Part shown: in pieces, positions 5,110 to 10,028 of the stretch
Layout: every line of letters starts with the position of its first letter
Numbering within the stretch: the first letter of the stretch is position 1
Origin: an uncultured bacterium
GTDB taxonomy: Bacteria > Actinomycetota > Coriobacteriia > Coriobacteriales > Coriobacteriaceae
Assembly: GCA_905215765.1 (NCBI GenBank)
Contig: CAJMRP010000070.1
Location: 1 to 10,028, forward strand
Direction: 5' to 3'
Length of the DNA: 10,028 nucleotides
The notes under the pieces: generated by a model
What the model saw: the letters and a program-made list of their open reading frames with translations, nothing else
Database searches by the model: none
What the model was told of the DNA's origin: nothing
Position numbers and translations under genes: made by a program

Positions 5110-7089
5110 TTAGTCAACTGGATTGAGCGCGTCGATCTGCGCAAGCCACAGACGCGAGCTAGCGTCACTCGGCATACGCCAATCGCCGCGCGGGCTGAGC
5201 GTCACCGAGCCCACCTTGGGACCATCGGGCAGACAGCTGCGCTTAAACTGCTGGGCAAAGAAGCGACGGTAGAACGTACGTAGCCACGTGTGGACGGTCT
5301 TGGCGTCGTAGACGCCCTCGAAGCTCTTGAGAGCCATGCGGTAGATCTTGCCCGGCTCAAAGCCAAAACGCAGCAGGTAGTAGAGGAAGTAGTCGTGCAA
5401 CTCGTACGGGCCCACCAAATCCTCGGTCTTCTGCGCAATCTCGCCGTCGCCCGTGGGCGGCAGAAGCTCGGGGGACACCGGCGTATCGAGGATATCGAGC
5501 AAGACCTCGGCAATGCGCCCGCCAAAGACATCGGCGGCATAGCGTACCAGATGGCGCACAAGCGTCTTGGGCACGCTCGCGTTGACGGCGTACATGCTCA
5601 TGTGGTCGCCGTTATAGGTAGCCCAGCCGAGCGCCAGCTCCGACAGGTCGCCCGTGCCAATGACAAAACCGCCAGCCTGGTTGGCCAAATCCATCAGAAT
5701 CTGCGTACGCTCGCGCGCCTGGCTGTTCTCGTAGGTCACGTCCTGCACGGTCGGATCATGCTCGATATCCTTAAAGTGCTGCTCCACGGCAGCATGGATC
5801 GAGACCTCGCGAAAGCTCACGCCTAGGTCGCGAGCGAGCGACTCGGCATTGGACTTGGTGCGGTGCGTCGTGCCAAAGCCGGGCATGGACACGGCCGTGA
5901 TACCGGTGCGCGGCAGGCCCAAGGCGTCGAACGCACGCACGGTCACGAGGAGCGCCAGCGTGGAATCGAGGCCGCCCGAAAGGCCGATGACGGCCGCCTT
6001 GGTGCCCGTATGGGCAAGGCGGGTCTTGAGGCCGGCGGTCTGCAGGTCGAGGATAGTCTCGCAACGCTCAGCCAGATCACCGTGGTCGGCCGGCACAAAG
6101 GGAGCGCGGGGGAAGACTCGGTCGATGTCGAGCGCATCGCGCAGGACAGGTTCTTCGGCCAGTACGCCCTCAAACGAAAACTCAACGGTCGCGGATTCCG
6201 GCGCATTGTCGGTGCGCGTCCACGTCGTCGAGCGACGGCGCTCGGCAACCAGGCGGTCAAGGTCAACGTCGGCGATGGCCATATCGCAGGTAAGCAGTTT
6301 GGTCGCGGCGAGCTTGGAGCCGTTTTCGTAGACGAGGTTCTCACCCGCAAAGACCATGTCGGTCGTGGACTCGCCCTCGCTCGCGTCCGCGTAGGCATAG
6401 GCGCAGTACAGGCGCGCGCTCTGATTGGAGATAAGGCTGCGGCGGTAATCTGCCTTACCGATAATCTCGTCCGAGGCCGACGGGTTGAGAATCACCGTCG
6501 CACCGGCAAGCGCCATCTCGGTCGAAGGGGGCGCCGGCACCCACAGGTCCTCGCAGACTTCAACGCCCAGCACCATATCCTCGGCACCCTCATCACAGCA
6601 GCGGTAGACAAGCCCCGAACCCAGCGGAACCGGACCCTGACCGGCAAATTCAACCCACACGGGATCCGCAGGCGACGGAGCAAACCAGCGACGCTCATAG
6701 AACTCGCCATAGTTGGGCAGATACTTCTTGGCCGTGAGGCCCAAAAGCTCGCCCGCGCAGCACACGGCGGCACAGTTGTAGATATTCTCGGCAACCGCAA
6801 CGGGAAGACCGATGGTAAAGACGATCGGCAGCTCACGGGTTTCATCGAGGATATGCACCAGAGCAGCCTCGCAGGCATGCAGCAGTGTGCGATTATGGAA
6901 CAGATCGGCCGCGGTATAGCCAGTCAGATTAAGCTCGGGCAACACCAACGCGCGAACGCCACGCCCGGCAGCATCGCGAACAGCCGCCAGCGCAACCTCG
7001 GCATTGCCCTCGACATCGGCCACGCGAATCTGCGGCGACGCCGCCGCCACACGCAAAAAGCCATCAGACTGAGAAAGGTGAAGATTCAT
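5110..7089 (-). CDS. nadE: Glutamine-dependent NAD+ synthetase
   Basis: This 659-residue two-domain cytoplasmic enzyme makes NAD+ from deamido-NAD+, ATP and glutamine, the last step of NAD synthesis. The N-terminal nitrilase-type glutaminase domain (about 1-280) shows the catalytic triad E52 (LPELNLTGY), K121 (KKYLPNYGEF) and C179 (GVEVCEDLWVP). The C-terminal synthetase domain has the ATP PP-loop GLSGGLDST (369-377), then GTGDLSELALGW (478-489) and PYELHDYFLYYLLRFG (561-576). Length and triad positions match the long actinobacterial NadE type, such as the Mycobacterium enzyme. I place the start at 7089 (MNLHLSQ) because GGGAG (7097-7101) lies 7 bases upstream. The in-frame ATG at 7116 has no Shine-Dalgarno and its extension would cover that site. 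All key residues are present. Confidence 0.95.
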   Translation of the reverse strand: MNLHLSQSDGFLRVAAASPQIRVADVEGNAEVALAAVRDAAGRGVRALVLPELNLTGYTAADLFHNRTLLHACEAALVHILDETRELPIVFTIGLPVAVAENIYNCAAVCCAGELLGLTAKKYLPNYGEFYERRWFAPSPADPVWVEFAGQGPVPLGSGLVYRCCDEGAEDMVLGVEVCEDLWVPAPPSTEMALAGATVILNPSASDEIIGKADYRRSLISNQSARLYCAYAYADASEGESTTDMVFAGENLVYENGSKLAATKLLTCDMAIADVDLDRLVAERRRSTTWTRTDNAPESATVEFSFEGVLAEEPVLRDALDIDRVFPRAPFVPADHGDLAERCETILDLQTAGLKTRLAHTGTKAAVIGLSGGLDSTLALLVTVRAFDALGLPRTGITAVSMPGFGTTHRTKSNAESLARDLGVSFREVSIHAAVEQHFKDIEHDPTVQDVTYENSQARERTQILMDLANQAGGFVIGTGDLSELALGWATYNGDHMSMYAVNASVPKTLVRHLVRYAADVFGGRIAEVLLDILDTPVSPELLPPTGDGEIAQKTEDLVGPYELHDYFLYYLLRFGFEPGKIYRMALKSFEGVYDAKTVHTWLRTFYRRFFAQQFKRSCLPDGPKVGSVTLSPRGDWRMPSDASSRLWLAQIDALNPVD

Positions 7090-7137
7090 AAGAATGCTCC
7101 CGTGCGTAAACGCCATTCACAACAATTAGCAAGCCCT

Positions 7138-7143
7138 ATTGTA
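7138..7143 (-). promoter_or_regulatory. Candidate -10 box of nadE
   Basis: On the minus strand, CTACAATAG contains TACAAT, five of six matches to TATAAT, about 48 bases upstream of the nadE ATG. The -35 is poorly defined; TTACAC lies upstream but at a short spacing. Confidence 0.45.
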
Positions 7144-7170
7144 GTTCAACCGCCGGGTGTAACCGCATCC

Positions 7171-7183
7171 CACCAACTTGGTG
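7171..7183. promoter_or_regulatory. Palindrome CACCAACTTGGTG, possible operator
   Basis: CACCAA (7171-7176) and TTGGTG (7178-7183) form a perfect inverted repeat with a 1-base centre. It sits in the divergent region between nadE and the plus-strand membrane-protein gene, just upstream of the presumed nadE promoter. The symmetry suggests a dimeric regulator site; no regulator is encoded in the window. The rest of 7184-7292 holds no clear plus-strand promoter; several weak TTGATG-type -35 candidates exist. Confidence 0.35.
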
Positions 7184-7292
7184 AGCTATTGATGAGTTGA
7201 TGGTATCTGTTAAATGTCACGTACGATTCACATCTGGTGGGTACCCTGATGGCTACACGAAACGAAGCAGATTTACACCGGGAGGACCCCGT

Positions 7293-8255
7293 ATGACAAC
7301 CAAGTACACCGACGCGCCACGCACACGCGTCATGACGCCGGCATCGCTCAACAACGGCGTGCACGAGAACCATTCCATCGGACAGACCATGGCCATCGCG
7401 CCCAAAAAGGGCCTGTTTGACGACATTTCCATTCCCCAGATCATCGCCGGCGCCGCAGCTGCCGCCACGAGCGTGGCGCTTGCTTCAAAGATCGGCATTG
7501 CCGGCTCGGTGATTGGTGCCGCTGTGAGCTCAGTCATCACTGTTGTGTCCTCGCAGGTCTATCGCCACTTTATCTCCGCCAGCGCCGAAGCAATCAAGGG
7601 CACGCATGCCGACGTCGACTACCCCGCCGGCGCCTATGAGCCCGTTGAGCCCAATGTCGAGGAGCACCTAGGTGGCGCCGCGACCACGCAGGAGATACGC
7701 CAGGTTGCGGGACGCGCGACCACGGCGCGCGTCGCCCCCAACAGCCTGCGCGCCAAGGCGGCGGCAGAGCGCAGCCAGACGCAAAAGAAGGTCATCGTCT
7801 TCTCGATCGCTATCGCCATCGTCGCGGTCATCGCCTGCGCCGGCGCCATCCTTATCACCACTGCCGGTGAGGGTCTGGGCGAGCGTCCCGAGCCAATCCT
7901 GTCGTCGCGCACGACCGAGAGCGATGCAAATGGCAACACCCAGTCGCAGGATCAGCAGGCACAGACGGACGATACGCAAGACAGTTCTACCTCTGCCAAT
8001 TCGTCCTCGAACGCCCAAAACCAATCGCAGGGCACCGATTCCTCTACGGCCAACAGCAGCACGCCGTCCGGCACGACCGACTCAAGCCAAACGACTGACG
8101 GTTCGCAGCCGAGCACGGGCGGCCAGACGAGCGACACCACGTCGGGAACGGGCACAACAGACAGCAGCAACACCAACAGCTCGAACAGCTCGAGCGGAAC
8201 CGCGTCCGGCACGGCATCTGACAACTCGAGCCAAGGCACGGCATCGGGCAACTAA
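7293..8255 (+). CDS. Membrane protein with Ser/Thr/Gly-rich low-complexity tail
   Basis: This 320-residue protein has unknown function. Residues 46-93 form a hydrophobic, Gly/Ala-rich stretch containing TSVALASKIGIAGSVIGAAV. I recall similar TS..L....GIAGSVIGA segments in many uncharacterised actinobacterial membrane proteins, so this may be a shared module. A second, classic transmembrane helix is at 166-190 (KVIVFSIAIAIVAVIACAGAI), preceded by a basic stretch with several Arg and Lys. Residues 205-320 are almost entirely Ser, Thr, Gly, Gln, Asn and Asp, resembling an extracellular stalk. There is no LPXTG motif and no cleavable signal peptide. With both segments spanning, the N- and C-termini would share a side, and the tail orientation is uncertain. 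The start at 7293 is chosen for GGGAGG (7280-7285) 7 bases upstream; the open frame back to 7197 is not membrane-like. Confidence 0.8.
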   Translation: MTTKYTDAPRTRVMTPASLNNGVHENHSIGQTMAIAPKKGLFDDISIPQIIAGAAAAATSVALASKIGIAGSVIGAAVSSVITVVSSQVYRHFISASAEAIKGTHADVDYPAGAYEPVEPNVEEHLGGAATTQEIRQVAGRATTARVAPNSLRAKAAAERSQTQKKVIVFSIAIAIVAVIACAGAILITTAGEGLGERPEPILSSRTTESDANGNTQSQDQQAQTDDTQDSSTSANSSSNAQNQSQGTDSSTANSSTPSGTTDSSQTTDGSQPSTGGQTSDTTSGTGTTDSSNTNSSNSSSGTASGTASDNSSQGTASGN

Positions 8256-8289
8256 GCACATTTGCCTCTCATAGATAACCGACCTGTAT

Positions 8290-8326
8290 AACGGGCGCGA
8301 ATCGACAGCGGTTCGCGCCCGTTTGC
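8290..8326 (+). terminator. Intrinsic terminator of the membrane-protein gene
   Basis: A perfect 12-bp stem (AACGGGCGCGAA at 8290-8301, TTCGCGCCCGTT at 8312-8323) has a 10-base loop and a short tail, TTTGCC. It lies about 35 bases after the stop codon at 8255. Confidence 0.75.
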
Positions 8327-8335
8327 CTTGGGCGC

Positions 8336-8345
8336 CGCCATGGCG
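8336..8345. promoter_or_regulatory. Perfect palindrome CGCCATGGCG
   Basis: This ten-base perfect palindrome lies between the terminator ending near 8326 and the start of the next gene at 8396. A short GC-rich palindrome can arise by chance in such DNA, so the regulatory label is tentative. Confidence 0.2.
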
Positions 8346-8367
8346 AACGCTATGCGATGGTAAGATG

Positions 8368-8383
8368 CTTTACATGTGTAAAG
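8368..8383. promoter_or_regulatory. Operator-like inverted repeat abutting the ribosome binding site
   Basis: CTTTACA (8368-8374) and TGTAAAG (8377-8383) form a perfect 7-bp inverted repeat with a 2-base spacer. The last base is the first G of the Shine-Dalgarno GAGGAG (8383-8388). A weak -10 candidate, TAAGAT (8361-8366), would put transcription start inside the palindrome. A 2-base loop is too tight for an RNA hairpin, so a DNA-bound dimeric repressor site is more likely than an RNA structure. Confidence 0.45.
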
Positions 8384-8395
8384 AGGAGATTTGCC

Positions 8396-9706
8396 ATGAG
8401 CAAGACAATAGTTAGGCCCACGCTTTCGCTGGGCAACCACATCTATCTGTATCGCCTGCTACGCGATGCGATTGGATGCGGCAAGCAAACGTTTATGACG
8501 CAGGTCGAGGAGGCGCTCGCCGCAGGCGACATGACTGCTTATGACCTGGGCTTTGAGTCCACGCGCGAGCTGCTCGAGGAACTTAACGACTGCATTAAGC
8601 TGACCGTCTTTAAAGGCGGCCGCCTGTATGCCACGGTCATCGCCAACGAGGCCTGGGATGCTGCGCTTGCCAAGGGCGAGGACAAGCCCAAGACCGCCAA
8701 GGGCGCCAAGCAGTCCTACAAAAAGAAAAAGCGCGGTGAGAAGGACCTCAAGGCCGTGCGCCCCAAGCACGTTAAACGTCCTGAGCCCGAACCCGAACCC
8801 GTGGCTGAAGTTGTGCCGGAGCCCGAGCCCGAGACAGAGATCGAAGTCGCTATCGAGGTGACGGCAGAAGCCAGAACCGAAATCGCCGCCACGACCGATC
8901 CCGAAGTTATGTCAGAGCAGGAAGCCACTGCGGGGCTCAACGAGGCTCCCAAGTTGACAACCGAAGAAGCCGCTAACCAACCCGAGACGTCTGCGTTCCA
9001 AAACAGCGATATCTTTGGCGACGAGGCCGAGGACGAACAGCCCGACGAGCCCGACGATCAAGACGCTACTGAGTCGACGCCGGAGCCCGAGACGCCGCGG
9101 CCTGCCATCTCGCTTACGGTCGTCTATGACCCCGAAAACGCCAACGCCGGCATCACCACCATGGCATCCACGCCGGTCGAGGCAAAGTCGAGCGTCGAGA
9201 ATGAGAGCGCTCCGCAGATTGAAGTTGAAACCGCAGCTGCAGACGCGCCCATCACCGTGAAGCCCGCAGATTCCACGATCAAGTCGGAAGCGACGCCGGA
9301 GCTCGCGCCCGTCATCGAATCCGTGCCCGCCGCTGCTTGCGACCAAATTCCCGCACCGGCACCGGCTCCGGCCCCCGCTGCAGCACCAGCCCCCGCACCT
9401 GCAGTGCCCGCCATCCCCGAGGACTTCCCCGTCGATTTCGCAACCGAGGTCTTCTGCCCCGGCCCATTGCTACACCAGCTGTCGACCTATCTCCCCTATG
9501 GCGCTGACACGCTCGGCATCGTCGGCGAGTACTACTGGATCGCCCGCGAGCGGGGCACCATCGACGCCACCCGCAACCGCGCGTCTTTCACCCTACGTTA
9601 CACCCAAGCCGGAAAACGTCACGAGGCAATCGTGCACTTGCGACGCCATCCCAATACCCCAGGTTCCACTTGGGTCATCGATCAAATCGAAGCCTCCGAG
9701 CTGTAA
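8396..9706 (+). CDS. Uncharacterised protein: LOTUS-like N-terminal domain, long disordered linker, C-terminal domain
   Basis: I do not recognise this 436-residue protein. Residues 15-92 form a compact domain, YLYRLLRDAIGCGK then YDLGFESTRELLEEL and IKLTVFKGGRLYATV. Its helix-helix-strand pattern recalls OST-HTH/LOTUS RNA-binding domains; this is a resemblance by eye only. Residues 98-128 are strongly basic (KKKKRGEKD), suggesting nucleic-acid contact. Residues 129-310 are acidic and Pro/Glu/Ala/Thr-rich with PEPEPEP runs, and 319-338 is a PAPAPA stretch; both look disordered. Residues 341-436 form a second globular region, with YLPYGADTLGIVGEYYWIARE and a basic strand pair TLRYTQAGKRHEAIVHLRR. 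No signal peptide or membrane segment is seen. GAGGAG (8383-8388) sits 7 bases before the ATG at 8396, favouring it over the upstream ATG at 8357. It is a single-gene unit bounded by terminators. Confidence 0.8.
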   Translation: MSKTIVRPTLSLGNHIYLYRLLRDAIGCGKQTFMTQVEEALAAGDMTAYDLGFESTRELLEELNDCIKLTVFKGGRLYATVIANEAWDAALAKGEDKPKTAKGAKQSYKKKKRGEKDLKAVRPKHVKRPEPEPEPVAEVVPEPEPETEIEVAIEVTAEARTEIAATTDPEVMSEQEATAGLNEAPKLTTEEAANQPETSAFQNSDIFGDEAEDEQPDEPDDQDATESTPEPETPRPAISLTVVYDPENANAGITTMASTPVEAKSSVENESAPQIEVETAAADAPITVKPADSTIKSEATPELAPVIESVPAAACDQIPAPAPAPAPAAAPAPAPAVPAIPEDFPVDFATEVFCPGPLLHQLSTYLPYGADTLGIVGEYYWIARERGTIDATRNRASFTLRYTQAGKRHEAIVHLRRHPNTPGSTWVIDQIEASEL

Positions 9707-9708
9707 CG

Positions 9709-9749
9709 AAAAAACGCCTCGAATCCAAAACGGATTCGAGGCGTTTTTG
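9709..9749. terminator. Bidirectional intrinsic terminator
   Basis: A perfect 17-bp stem (9710-9726 with 9732-9748) includes AAAAACGCCTCG and its complement around a 5-base loop (AAAAC). It gives TTTTT on the plus strand and TTTTTT on the minus strand. It serves the convergent gene ends at 9706 (plus) and 9797 (minus). Confidence 0.92.
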
Positions 9750-9796
9750 ACTCAAGCGATAAGCCTAAATCGTCGATACGGCAGGCTTGCCGGCGC

Positions 9797-10028
9797 CTAG
9801 TCGCGCGTGAGCTTGCGATGGATGCGGTGCGGCTGAGCAGCGTCCTCGCCCAGGCGCGCCACACGATTTTCCTGATAGGACTCGAAGTTGCCCTCGAACC
9901 AATACCAGTTGCCGGGATTTTCGTCCGTACCCTCCCAGGCCAGGATGTGCGTAGCCACACGGTCAAGGAACATACGGTCATGGCTGATGACCACCGAGCA
10001 GCCCGGGAACTCAAGCAGCGCTGCCTCG
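9797..10028 (-). CDS. ettA: ABC-F ATPase, probably energy-dependent translational throttle EttA, C-terminal end (partial)
   Basis: The last 76 codons of a larger protein read leftward from the window edge to TAG at 9797-9799; the N-terminal part lies beyond 10028. The sequence EAALLEFPGCSVVISHDRMFLDRVATHIL contains the H-loop SHDR of an ABC-F nucleotide-binding domain, following what would be the Walker B region. Then come WFEGNFESYQENRVARLG and a tail ending PHRIHRKLTRD. The LLEFPGC.VVISHDR.FLDR.ATHIL and FEGNF.{2}Y patterns match EttA more closely than other ABC-F proteins, as I recall them. EttA binds the ribosomal E site and gates the first elongation steps according to ATP/ADP. The soluble protein acts on cytoplasmic ribosomes. 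The upstream half is needed to confirm the arm domain and both ATP sites. Confidence 0.87.
   Translation of the reverse strand, partial: EAALLEFPGCSVVISHDRMFLDRVATHILAWEGTDENPGNWYWFEGNFESYQENRVARLGEDAAQPHRIHRKLTRD

Noticed and set aside
5863..7200. 445-codon plus-strand open frame opposite nadE
   Set aside because: It is antisense to nadE, which has a complete set of catalytic motifs; no domain or Shine-Dalgarno is visible.
8773..8835. Pro/Glu codon repeats (CCCGAGCCCGAA type) as a DNA-level satellite or variable-number repeat
   Set aside because: The repeats are imperfect at the DNA level with synonymous variation, so they look like ordinary coding of a Pro/Glu linker.

Overview
The window looks like chromosomal DNA of a GC-rich Actinomycetota gut bacterium, most likely a coriobacterium of the Collinsella type. 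This rests on the overall gene repertoire, the GC-rich codon use and strong GGAG-type ribosome binding sites, and it is inference rather than a database match. I see no tRNA, rRNA, CRISPR array, transposase or phage gene. Coding density is ordinary and no gap exceeds about 205 bases.

Layout. The left edge holds the last 34 codons of dapH (plus strand), closed by its own hairpin terminator and facing a convergent block. That block is five minus-strand genes between 253 and 7089. In transcription order they are glutamine-dependent NAD+ synthetase (nadE), a PLP-dependent class I/II aminotransferase, L-lactate dehydrogenase (ldh), a DUF2974-type alpha/beta-hydrolase-like protein, and a nucleoid-associated protein of the NdpA/YejK family. 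Divergent from nadE are two plus-strand genes. One encodes a two-segment membrane protein with a long Ser/Thr/Gly/Gln tail. The other encodes a 436-residue protein with a small N-terminal domain that may resemble OST-HTH/LOTUS, a Lys-rich patch, a very long Pro/Glu/Ala-rich linker and a C-terminal globular domain. The right edge holds the C-terminus of an ABC-F protein, probably EttA, on the minus strand. It shares a bidirectional 17-bp-stem terminator with the preceding gene.

How the genes relate. nadE makes NAD+, which ldh uses to recycle NADH during fermentation; dapH, and possibly the aminotransferase, serve lysine/peptidoglycan precursor synthesis. Most genes have their own terminators, so the minus-strand block is a row of separately controlled units rather than a tight operon.

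The least ordinary features are non-coding. A 32-bp structured repeat occurs as two direct copies bracketing the DUF2974 gene, with all differences confined to the loop. A strong intrinsic terminator lies about 20 bases before the aminotransferase start codon, and a terminator-like hairpin sits in the ldh leader. A 19-bp tandem duplication lies over the likely ndpA promoter. Two compact palindromes look like operators, one near nadE and one abutting the ribosome binding site of the LOTUS-like gene. None of this amounts to a clear new multi-gene system. The best leads for something undescribed are the LOTUS-like protein, the repeat-bracketed hydrolase and the aminotransferase leader.
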